NCBI RefSeq assembly: GCF_019320115.1
Contig: NC_089597.1
Location: 122,909,485 to 122,973,484 of the forward strand
DNA: 64,000 nt
Source of the DNA: Miscanthus floridulus
Lineage: Eukaryota; Streptophyta; Magnoliopsida; Poales; Poaceae
Direction: 5' to 3'
Positions 54,766-64,000 of this stretch are shown in pieces (the first letter of the stretch is position 1; every line of letters starts with the position of its first letter). Made by a program: the position numbers and the translations under genes. The notes beneath the pieces were generated by a model. That model saw only the letters and a program-made list of their open reading frames with translations, had not been told where the DNA came from and did not search any database.

Positions 54766-57134
54766 TGAAAGGGTCGAGATGGCGGACTAGAGGGGGGTGA
54801 ATAGTCTTTTCTAAAATTAATCGCGTCGGCTAACCGATATAAATGTGGAATAAAAACAATCGGTCTAGCCAAGACTACACCCCTCTATATATGTTCACTA
54901 GCACCTTGCAAAGATACTAATTATGCAACTAAGGTGCCGGGCTAGCTAGAGCTCTCCTAAACAATTCTAGGAGCAAGGTCACACAAACCTATGCCACTAG
55001 TACTTTAAGCAACAAGGAAGCTCCTACACATGCTAGTAAGCAAAAGCACAAAGCCAACTAAGCTCACTAGCAAAGCTCAATAACAAGGCAACCAATGCCT
55101 AATTAGAGAGCGCAAATACTTAGCTACACAAACTAAGCAATGTGACTAACAAGGTTACTAAAACCAAATTAGCCACGCAAGGGAGCTACTTCTATGCTAC
55201 ACAAGCAAGAAGGTAATTAGCAAGCTACACAAGCTATCTAATTACAAGAGCAACTACACAAGCTTAATATGTATAAATGTAATTGCAAGCTTGTGTAATG
55301 GGGATGCAAACCAATGGGAAGAATAAGGTTGACACGATGATTTTTCTCCCGAGGTTCACGTGTTTGCCAACACGCTAGTCCCCGTTGTGTCGACCGCTCA
55401 CTTGGTGGTTCGGCAGCTAATTAGCATCACTCGCTAAGCCCGCACGTCGGGCGCCGCAAGAACCTACCCCTTGAGTGAGGGTAGCTCAATGACACGCTTT
55501 ACTAGAGTTGCTCTTCGTGGCTCCCGCGGGGCGAGCACAATGCCCCTCACAAGCACTTCTCCAGAGCGCCGCACAAGCTTCTTGCGGGCTTCGATGGAGA
55601 CCACCACCAAGCCATCTAGGAGGTGGCAACCTCCAAGAGTAACAAGCACCACCGGCTTGCAACTCGATCACCTAGTGCCACTCGATGCAACCTCACGATG
55701 CAATCGCACTAGAATCGCTCACTCACACAATCGGATGATCGCTATCAAGTATGTGTGAGATGGAGGGCTCCCAAGCACTCATAAGCATGGACACTAAGTC
55801 CCTTGAGGTGCTCCACACCAGCCATGGCCGAAGGCCACTTCTATTTATAGCCCCAAGAGCTAAACTAGCCGTTACCCCTTCACTAGGCAACAGTCGGGCC
55901 GACCGGATGCTCCGGTCATGTTGACCGAACGCTGGACCTCAACGTTCGATCGCCCACAGACGGCCATGTGTCCCGGTTCCAACGGTCACTTGACTTGACC
56001 GGACGCAGCAGCTTTCAACTAACTAGACGCTGAACCCCCAGCGTCCGGTCGTTTCCAGTAAGGTACCGACCTCGACCGGACGCATCCAGTCACACTTGAT
56101 CGGACGCAGCCGGCGTCCGGTCACACTCCAGCTTCTGCGTCATCGTACGTCAGCCTGACCAGACGCAGCCTGCTAGCGTCCGGTGCATTCAGATCCAGCG
56201 TCCGGTCAGTTGACCGATGCCAGCATCTTCGCGATCAACTCATTTTCACTTCTAACTTCTTCATCCTTGCTCCAAAGAGCCAACCACCAAGAATTTGCAT
56301 CCAGCGCAATAGAAAATAGGGACTCCATTTTCCCGAAAGCGCCCAAAACCCATCTCACCCCTGCAAACACCACCTCCTTTGTAAATGTGCCAACACCACC
56401 AAGTGTACACCATCATGTGTATGTGTGTTAGCATTTTCACAATCATTTCCCAAAGGATGTTAGCCACTCAACTTGCCACGCCACTCGATCCTAGCGATGA
56501 TGCAAAGTTAGATCACTCGAGTGGCACTAGATGACCGATATGCAAACAAGTTTGCCCCTCTTGATAGTACGGCCATCTATCCTAAACCCGGTCATAAACT
56601 TCTCTACACACCTATGACCGGTGAAATGAAATGCCCTAGGTTATACCTTTGCCTTGCGCATTCCATTCCATCTCCTTCAATGTTGATGCAACACATGCAC
56701 CAACATGATCAACAATGATATGATCCACTTCATATCATCATGTGATCATATTGGTTCATCGATCTTGACTTTACTTGCTCTTCACCGTTGCCATTGTCCA
56801 TCGGCGCCAAGTCTTGCTCAGGCTTCACCGCCACGCGGTCCATCACTCCAAAGCCTTCGACTTACCCTTCACGCTTGCAACCGGTCCATCAAGCCAAGTC
56901 TTGTCTTGATCTTCTCCACCTTGATCACATGACTCAATGTCATGTCTCATGTGCAATAAGCTCCTTCATTATCACATGTGTGAGCTTTGCAACATCTCCA
57001 AGCCATTTTCACCTTCATGGCATATGTTGCTCACACACATGTACCTGTGGACTAATCACCTGTGTATCTCACATAAACATGATTAGTCCACCTAAGTTGT
57101 CACTCAATTACCAAAACCAAACAAGGACCTTTCA
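54766..57134. mobile_element. Solo LTR of a SIRE/Maximus-type Copia element (2369 bp)
   Basis: It starts TGAAAGGGTCG and ends AAGGACCTTTCA. It is flanked by a perfect 5-bp direct repeat AAGGG (54761-54765 and 57135-57139), so it is a complete insertion reduced to one LTR by recombination. Like the LTR at 1991-3787 it has CCAAAACCAAAC near the CTTTCA end, AGAGGGGGGTGAATAG near the other end, and a cluster of CCGGACGC/GCGTCCGG repeats (about 55890-56210). It interrupts the 5' leader of the Tat element. Strong gene content is absent; all frames inside are incidental. Confidence 0.92.
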
Positions 57135-57282
57135 AAGGGAGAGACTGTGCGGCCGTGTGGGTCAGCGCCAGTTCTCCTCCTAGTGTGACGATAAAATCTA
57201 GGTCGCCGAAATGCACGTGTGCACCCGAGGCCCAGCTGATTGCATGGGTAGCCATCCGAGGCCTGATCTAGAACACGCAAGA

Positions 57283-57300
57283 CCCCTACCTGGCACGCCA
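57283..57300 (-). other. Primer-binding site of the Tat element
   Basis: On the minus strand TGGCGTGCCAGGTAGGGG begins 2 bases after the LTR end (57303). Position and the TGGCG start are typical for grass Gypsy elements. The tRNA species is not assigned. Confidence 0.6.
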
Positions 57301-57302
57301 AC

Positions 57303-58640
57303 TGTCAATGTTTCGTACAAGCACCGGTAAGTAAATTTATAGTAATACGCGTTAGGCTCGGATGGTGCGCGAAAGGACACAAGATTTATACTGGTTCGGG
57401 CCGAATGTCCCTACGTCCAGTTTGTTGCTACTCGTGTTATTAGCACCAAAAATGGTTCATAGTAGGGGGTACAAACGATCGAGAGAGGGACTGGTCCCAA
57501 GTCTCTGATGGAAGGGTTGAAAGGAGGCCAAGAGCTTGGTAGTAGCTTGACTGTGTGTGTGAGTGTCTTGTGTTGTTCTGTCAAAGATCGGTCCCTTTGG
57601 TGGAGGAAGCGCATCCCCTTTTATAGATGAAGGGGCTGGCTTTACAAGGGTGAGGGCTTTAGGATGTGTATTCTACCTAGTCTCGTGGCTCACGTCTACC
57701 CGACCTGGTTCTTCATTCTGATGAGTGCGAAGGAAGATAAGCGTCTATAATACTGTCGATGCCTCTATAGAATATCAGGTTGGTTACAGAATGCTGCCCT
57801 GCGCAGGGTATGGGCGGTAGTATAGTGGTTTTGATTTATGAGTCTCCCTCAGCCTTGCTTCGCACGCCCTCTGGTTCCTATGAGTCTTCATTGGAGGGAC
57901 GAGGGGTCGGGGTCCGGAGTAGCGCCGTGGCCAAGGTCTTCTGACTTGGTGGACCTGAGGGGTCAAGAAGCGAGCACAGCTCCCTTGGGTCCATAGCGTG
58001 GTGACGGAATATCCATCGTTTATGGAGATAGCAAATCCTTTTCTGGAGCGTAGCAGTTGTCGTATATCTTCATTGGGTTCTATGTCCCAGAGCTAAAGGC
58101 GGCGCCTACAACTCTACAGGGCGAGGGGCATGCATCTGAAATACCTTTCGGGCTCTGTGGCGCCTGGAAGGGTCTAAAGCACCTGTCCCATCGTTCCCTG
58201 GCAGTACTTTTCCTGCCAGGGCGCAGGGTATGGTCCTTAGAGCCATGGTTGACCCGAACGTCTTGTCTTGCCCTGTACCCATCACCATGAGGGAACGGGG
58301 AGAAGTTGTCAGGTAAGATGAAATTAGTCTTTAGATACCGAGCAGGGCGAGGCTCGTTCCTGGCCGTCGGGTGAAGTGGAGGCCAGTCCTTATCTCTTGG
58401 TCGAGACCGAGCCTGCCCCTCTAGGGTCGGGCGAGGCAGAGTCTATCCCTCAGCCCTCGGGCGAAACCGAGCCTGCCCTAAAGGCGTCGGGCGAGACGAA
58501 GACTAGCCCTGAGCCCTCGGGCGAGGCAGGGCTGTCTCAAAGGCGTCGGGCGAGGCAGAGTCTATTCCTCAGCCCTCGGGCGAGACCGAGCTTGCCCCAA
58601 AGGCATTGGGCGAGGCAGAACTAAACTCCTATCCTTCGAG
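57303..58640 (-). repeat. 5' LTR of the Tat element, truncated (1338 of 1436 bp)
   Basis: It starts TGTCAATG where the 3' LTR has TGTCGGTG and matches it to CCTATCCTTCGAG. The outer 98 bases, including the terminal CCGACA, are missing, and Copia sequence follows directly at 58641. Confidence 0.92.
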
Positions 58641-60208
58641 TGTCTAATGTTGTGAGTTCTACTTTCATTGTAGACTTTGTTAAGATAGTTTGCTTGCAAG
58701 ACTTCTGGGAAACAACGCCATCTCCAAGCGAAAACACATATCCACTTGTGGCATAAAGCTCATCAGCATCAGAGATCCAGTTGGCATCACAATAGCCTTC
58801 CAACACCTTTGGGTTTTCGGTATAATGAATACCATAGCTCATAGTGTCCTTTAGATAGCGCATCACTCTCTCAAGAGCACACAAGTGATCATGTCCTGGG
58901 TTTGACACAAATCGGCTCACTTGCACACAACAAATGAGATGTTAGGCCTTGTTGCACTAGCAAGATACATGAGCGAACCAATGATCTAGGAATATCTCAA
59001 CTGATCCCTTACTATTCTTTGATTTTTCCTCAATAGCACACTCGGGTCATAAGGTGTAGGAGCAGGTGCAGAGTCACTAAACCCAAAGTGACTCAGCACA
59101 TTTTCCACATAGTGGGATTGTAACAGAGTTACCCAACCATCACCTTCTCTCAAAAGCTTGATATTAAGAATAACATCAGCATCTCCCAAATCTTTCATCT
59201 CAAAATTTTTAGATAAAAATTCCTTCACCTCCTCAATCACTTTGAGGCTAGATCCAAACATCAGTATGTCATCAACATATAAGCACAGAATAACTCCTTC
59301 ACCCCCACCATACCGATAACACATTTGTTAGCTTCACAACAAAGCCAACAAATGTTAGAGTTCTATCGAACTTCTCATGTCACTACTTAGGAGCTTGTTT
59401 TAGGCCATATAATGACTTTAATAATTTACACACCTTGCCTTCTTGACCATTTGCTACAAACCCATCCGACTAATCCATATAGATCTTCTCCTCTAACTCT
59501 CTGTTTAGGAAAGCTGTCTTAACGTCCATTTGATGAACGATAAGACCATAAGAGGCTACCAGGGAAAGCAAAACTCGAATTGTGGTCAATCGGGCAACCG
59601 GTGAATAAGTATCAAAGAAATCATCACCTTCCTTTTTTAGTATAACCCTTGGCCACAAGCCTTGCCTTGTACCTCTCGATAGTACCATCAGGCCTAAGCT
59701 TTTTCTTGAACACCTATTTGCACTCTATAGGCTTGCACCCATAGGGACGATCAACTATTTCCCAAGTTCCATTAGACATAACAGAATCCATCTCACTCCG
59801 TACTACTTTCTTCCATAAGTCAGCATCAGGAGAGGAATATGAGCCTCTTCAATGGTCGTTGGTGTGTTATTCACAAGGGACACAATATAGTCATCAATAA
59901 AAGACTTTGCAGTCCTTTGTCTCTTACTTTTTCTTGTGACTATAGTGTCATTCTCCTCAGGATTTTGAATATAGGGTTTCTCAATTTGTTCTATGGGAGT
60001 AAAATTTTCATGCTCATGGGGAATTATAAATTCATGACTAGTCATGCTAGGTGCATTTTTCATGGGAAATTTATTCTCAAAAAAATGCAGCGTCTCTAGA
60101 TTCCATGATTGTATCAACAGCCATCTCAGGAACACTAGAATTTATAATTAAAAATCTATAACCCACGCTGTGAATAGCATAACCAGGAAAAACACAATCA
60201 ACAGTCTT
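58641..60208 (-). pseudogene. Copia pol fragment: integrase C-terminus, RT and RNase H (broken)
   Basis: Right part of the Copia element split by the Tat insertion. In minus-strand order: the end of integrase (DCVFPGYAIHSVGYRFLI, TIMESRD), a linker with RKSKRQRTAKSFIDDYI, then RT (EGDDFFDTYSPVARLTTIRV, HQMDVKTAFLNRELEEKIYM, the catalytic LCLYVDDILMFG), then RNase H (LEGYCDANWISDADE, SCKQTILTKST). Several stops and frameshifts separate the pieces (59470, 58986 and 58621 ends). It stops abruptly inside RNase H at 58641, where the truncated Tat LTR begins, and inside integrase near 60208. Some hundreds of bases of Copia sequence are therefore missing on the left side. Confidence 0.8.
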
Positions 60209-60229
60209 TGGTCCTTAGAGCCATGGTTG
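60209..60229. repeat. 21-bp copy of Tat LTR sequence at a junction
   Basis: TGGTCCTTAGAGCCATGGTTG is identical to 58231-58251 in the truncated LTR and has two mismatches to the corresponding part of the 3' LTR. It sits exactly between Copia sequence and the next element. Confidence 0.75.
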
Positions 60230-61344
60230 GTAGGGTGTAAATGCTGTTTGTTGACGGGTTGTACCGTGGTGGTATATCCTTCCGAATATGCTTGTCCTTG
60301 GTCACTGTTCCTTCACGCCTGAGTCCTTTTTCATTGAGTTCTATCTTTTCACTGTTTCCTTTGTCAGGTCTTTACCTTTGGTGCTCTCGGTTCATGTGCA
60401 CCACTCTTTTGGTCTATAAATACCCTCCTGTGGTGCTTGTTTTTAAATCATTGAGCATTCTGTTGTGTGGCCTGAAGTCTTTGTAGTCATGGATATGGTA
60501 GTTTGTGAAGTTGAGTAGCCCCCGGGCGTATCTTGTAGTTGTTGTGTATCTCGTCGTAGCTGGAGGAAGTCTTGTGATAGGGGTTAGAGGTAGACTAATC
60601 CCGTAGTGGCGTTGCATCAGGAAGTTGGTGGTAGTTGGAGGAAGTCTTGTGATGTGGGCTTCGTCCCTTCATCCGGTAGTTTTTGGCAGGCGCTCTTTGT
60701 CTACCCTGTGGCTGTCTGGTGCATATCAACACCTGATCCTGCATCACGTCGGGCTTGGGTAGACAGATGCCTACCAGCCTCCTTTGGTCCATGTTTTCCT
60801 GCTGTGCTGCTGATTTCTGTCTTGGATGCACTATGTTCGTCCTTTGAAGAAAACAGTGTAGCCGAGGGTGGTTTGTTCTACCTGGCAGCAAATTGGAACA
60901 CGTAGTCATTCCAGAGCCTAGCTGTGTCCGGGTTCCTCTTTGCTACCTTGCTTGTTGTAGTACCGAGTTCGTCGGGTCTTGTAAGATGTGTAATCTTGTA
61001 CTTCTTGATTTCATTTATAATAAAAAAGATTCTTGCCTTCTTAGTTGCCATGCTTTCTCCTGCTGTGTTGCTTATGGAATTTCCGAGTTCTTTTTATCAA
61101 GAACCGGGTTCTTTTGTTCCTTCAGAAGTTACCCTCCCTTTCTTCTTTGAGGATGGGTTGTTCTTGCAGTTATCTGATGGCTCCGCAGTAGTGCTGGATG
61201 GATAAGTCTGAAATCTGCCCATTGGATTGTACCGTTGTGTGGATTTGTGCCCTCCGTCGTTTTAGCTGCGTCGGTAAATGGACTGTTGCGTTCTCACACT
61301 GTGTTTTAACGGGCCTGGTGGGCCGTTTCTAACGCTGTAAAATT

Positions 61345-61352
61345 TATTTATA
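61345..61352 (+). promoter_or_regulatory. TATA-like box of the second antisense gene
   Basis: TATTTATA in AAAATTTATTTATAGACCC, about 150 bases upstream of the ATG at 61502, the same distance as in the first Tat element. Confidence 0.5.
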
Positions 61353-61501
61353 GACCCTTCGTCCTCTTTTTCTTTACTGCCTTTCTTTTGCCTTCAAACC
61401 CTAGCTCTTAATCATCCGCCGTCGCCATTGTCGCCGCCATCCTTAGCGCCGCCATCTAGGTTTTCTTTTTTCCTCTGATTTCTTTTTGCCTTCGTTAGTA
61501 C

Positions 61502-64000
61502 ATGGGCAAGAAGAAAACCGCCAGTAAGTCCCAGTCTTCTTTCATGGACGAGGAGTCTTCACTCTCCTTGATCAAGAATCAGGAGTTTGTTGCCACGAGG
61601 TTCGCCCAGAAGTTTTGGCCGGCTCTGACAACCACCAAAGCGTAGCTTCGTGAGCTTGTCAGCGACGGCTTGATCCAGGGCCAGGCTTTTGCTGAATGGA
61701 GAGTTCCAGGCGAGCATCGAGTTCCTGTTCTAGTTCCTGGTGAGATCGTTCTTTTTGTCTCATTCATTCACGCTGGACTTTGTCTTCCCGCCTCCACTTT
61801 TCTTCACCAATTTCTTGATTATTGTGGGATTTGCCTAAACCACCTTGCTCCTAATGCAGTTCTTCACCTTTCTATCTTTGTTCATCTTTGCGAAGCTTTC
61901 CTTGGAATTCCCTCTTCTCTTTCTCTGTTTCGTTACTTCTTTCACCTAAAACCCCAACCCCACTGCGAAGAAACCAGCGTTCTTGGCGGTTGCGGGATTC
62001 AGTTTCGCCAGGGTCTTAAGAGCAAGTTCTTTGACTATGACCTGGTTGATTCTGTAAAAGATTGGCATGCCGACTGGTTTTATGCTGCCAATTTGATCCC
62101 TTCCCTTGTCGTCCACTCTGGATCTGGTCCTGTGGTGAATGACCGATGGGACAAGAAACTTGAGTCACCTGCTGAGATTCAAGTGATCCAGCCATTCCTT
62201 GATAGGATTAGCATGCTGAAACAGCAGGGTTTAACCGGTTTCGGTATTGTTTCGAGTTTTCTTCATCACCGAGTTTAGCCTTTGAAAGAGCGGGAGCACC
62301 TTGGCTTCGAGTATTCTGGGGCCGAGGATCCTTCACGCATGGTCCCAGCTCTTGAGCTGACCGATGAGGAGGTACTCGAGCGTCTCCAGAAGATGCTGAA
62401 AGGAGTGAGCATTGTTCCTCTTGCTGTCTCCAAGTTCTCTGCCAACAACCCATCCCCAGCTGTGAGTTGTTTATCTCTTTGTTTGGGTACTTTATGTACT
62501 CTTGCTGCATCCATTTTTGCTTAGCTTTTCCTTGTCTTGCTATTTTATCCTTTTTCATAGGAGCTTGGGCGGAACTTTGTTGACCCGATCCCTCTTGATG
62601 TTCTCCCTGCCATGGCGGAGACTGGGGATAAACTTGCTGAAACTTCCGTAACTAGTAAGTTCCCATCCTCCACAGCGCTTCCTGGAGTTTTTTCCGGATT
62701 TGTTGATATATATGAAGAATATGTTCCTCGTCTAGTCCCTCGCGGTCCTCGTAGTGTCCCAAAGAGGGGGCGAATGGATGGGTCTTCATCTGGCCTGCCT
62801 GTCTCCAAGAAGTCTCGCAAACCAAGTAGTCTCTCAGGTACTCTAGTTGTTGCTAGCATGCTCTTAGGTGAGCATATTTAATACTCTTTGTTCCTTTGTT
62901 TTCCTGTTTCTCTCTTGAACCGAGTACTTTTTATTCTTTTTTTCAGCAGGTGCTCTGGTTTCCTTGGTTGAGGGAGAGGAGGATGACGAAGTACCCCTCA
63001 TCATGTGGTGGTGAGTTGTTTTCATATTCCTGTTGCATTGAATTTCTCTTCTTTGTCTTGACTTTTAGTCTTGAACTTTTTGAAGTAACCGGACATCGGG
63101 TACGAGTTCTTCTGAGGCTCCCACGCCGACTTCTTCTGAAGCTCTAGTGTCGAGTTCTTTGGTAGCCTCGGTACCGAGCTCTACCGCTCCTCCAGTGCAG
63201 AGTTCTTCCACGGCTCCAGCCCCGGCTTCTTCTGTGGCTCCGGTATCTGCTATCCCGCTCCCGTCGTCGGGTGGCGGGGACATTTTCGTCGTCGTGGTCC
63301 CCCCTGCGAGGCCTTCTTTTGGCTTCGTGAAGAAGAAAGTGGCTGGGTGAGTAGATTCTGGCTTCATCCTTTTGCTTCTATCTTCCTTCTTTTGGTTCTC
63401 ATCGATGATTTCTTTTATCAATTTTTCAGTCTTTCGTCTTCTCTCGTTTCTTCATCGACTTCTTCTCAGCCTTCCGCCATGCCATTGAGTTCCGAGCCTC
63501 AGGACTCGCAACATATTGTTGGTGAAGTTGCTGCGGGGGCTTCGGAGCTACCTGGCGAAGTTGCGGACTTGGCTGCCCCGGAGGTGACTGTGGCCGTCGC
63601 ATCGGGTCCTTCTGAGGGATTGGCTTCGGCTTCCTGGGAGGTTGCTTTGGTCGTTCCTTCTTCGCCCCAGCCGGCCTCTCCTTCCCCTTCTCTTGCTTCT
63701 GGCGGTCCCTCTTTTACCGATGACGTGGTGCAACAGTTCGATGCCACCCATCGGCTATCGGAGTTGACCGCAGCCTAGGGGAGCTTGGCGTCCTCTGTGA
63801 CTTCTTTTGGGGAGAAGCTTCACGTAAGTTTTTCTGAGATTCTTTCTTAGGCCATTTGTTTTGCCTTCGTCCTTACGCCTTATTTTTCTCTATCTTTAAT
63901 TGTTTAGACTTTCTCTTGTGACCATACTGGCTTCTTCTTTTCGTCTGAAACCGAGAAGAAGTTGTCCTCTGAGGTAAGTTCTCTGAAGACTGACATTGAC
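61502..64000 (+). pseudogene. Second Tat antisense gene, multi-exon, three in-frame TAG stops
   Basis: Gene of unknown function with the gypsy-type 'putative transposase' domain (PF04195-like). Exon 1 (61502-62461, 320 codons) starts MGKKKTASKSQSSFMDEESS and holds EWRVPGEHRVPVLVPGEIVL, GLCLPASTFLHQFLDYCGI, NHLAPNAVLHLSIFVHLCEA and WHADWFYAANL, aligning in order with 42256-43194. Exon 2 is 62561-62837 (ELGRNFVDPIPLDVLPAMAE). A third exon near 62950-63010 encodes VSLVEGEEDDEVPLIMW. Ser/Ala/Pro-rich exons (about 63090-63349 and 63430-63822) and a short exon (about 63908-63973) follow. GT-AG signals keep phase at all junctions I could check. The frame is interrupted only by TAG at 61643, 62276 and 63776, with no frameshift. 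The 3' end is beyond the window. The splicing signals look maintained although the stops make the product doubtful. Confidence 0.65.

Larger units (their letters stand above)
40090..58640 (-). mobile_element. Tat-lineage Ty3-Gypsy retrotransposon with antisense genes, 5' LTR truncated
   Basis: In minus-strand order: truncated 5' LTR (58640-57303), primer-binding site (57300-57283), leader cut by a solo LTR, gag-protease (54576-51930), RT-RNase H (51987 to about 50374), integrase (50373-48797), a long non-pol region (48796-41526) with genes on the opposite strand, then the 3' LTR (41525-40090). An extra region of about 7 kb between pol and the 3' LTR with antisense ORFs is the hallmark of Tat elements such as Grande of Zea. 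The five bases before the 3' LTR (ATCAC, 40085-40089) should be one target duplication; the other copy was lost with the end of the 5' LTR. The element is dead: frameshifts and stops lie in every domain. Confidence 0.88.
60230..64000 (+). mobile_element. Antisense-gene region of a second Tat-like Gypsy element, runs off the right edge
   Basis: The segment contains AGCCCCCGGGCG (near 60515), related to the AGCCCCCGAGT motif of the first Tat element, and a plus-strand gene with the same domain as 42256-43194. Sequence identity with the first element is low, so it is another family. No LTR or pol is visible within the window. A short tandem repeat (GTAGYTGGAGGAAGTCTTGTGAT) occurs near 60555 and 60632. 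Confidence 0.6.

Noticed and set aside
42256..63778. TAG read as an amino acid (stop-codon reassignment or readthrough) in the antisense genes
   Set aside because: CHG deamination of CAG in a methylated transposon explains the pattern without any new decoding, and the host genes use normal stops (TAG, TGA).

Overview
The window is nuclear DNA of a grass, probably Panicoideae/Andropogoneae (sorghum, sugarcane or Miscanthus type). The evidence is spliced plant genes, GC-rich monocot exons, Tourist, Stowaway and hAT MITEs, and nested Copia (SIRE/Maximus) and Gypsy (Tat) retrotransposons. The lineage is inferred from the style of the sequence, not from a database match.

Layout. 1-3787: 5' end of a minus-strand SIRE/Maximus Copia element (LTR, primer-binding site, gag) that runs off the left edge. 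3838-7424: an LTR fragment and decayed minus-strand gene remnants. 7425-14825: a complete PIF/Harbinger DNA transposon of about 7.4 kb with TAA target duplications, an open spliced transposase and an open spliced Myb/SANT partner. 14826-21100: MITEs and non-coding sequence, part of it GC-rich. 21149-26062: a three-exon ILR1-like auxin-conjugate amidohydrolase gene (plus strand) whose introns hold several small transposons. 26063-35200: non-coding DNA crowded with MITEs, a CACTA end and a tandem duplication. 35233-36000: an intact single-exon thaumatin-like (PR-5) gene (minus strand). 36001-39397: MITEs and one doubtful short gene.

39398-64000 is a nest of retrotransposons. A minus-strand Copia element (3' LTR and UTR at 39398-40089, pol at 58641-60208) was split by a Tat-lineage Gypsy element (40090-58640, minus strand). 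That element was in turn split by a solo SIRE-type LTR (54766-57134) with a perfect AAGGG duplication. The right end of the Tat element is lost in a deletion, and a 21-bp copy of Tat LTR sequence sits at the next junction. From 60230 the antisense-gene region of a second, different Tat-like element runs off the right edge.

The host genes present are the amidohydrolase (release of free auxin from amino-acid conjugates) and the thaumatin-like protein (secreted, defence type). They are unrelated in function and separated by about 9 kb of transposon-rich DNA. The most notable features are the apparently complete PIF/Harbinger element, the three-level retrotransposon nest, and the plus-strand multi-exon genes carried antisense inside both Tat elements. 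Nearly all premature stops in those genes are TAG where a CAG codon is the likely ancestor, as expected from deamination of methylated CHG sites. I saw no convincing RNA gene, CRISPR array or prokaryote-type system.
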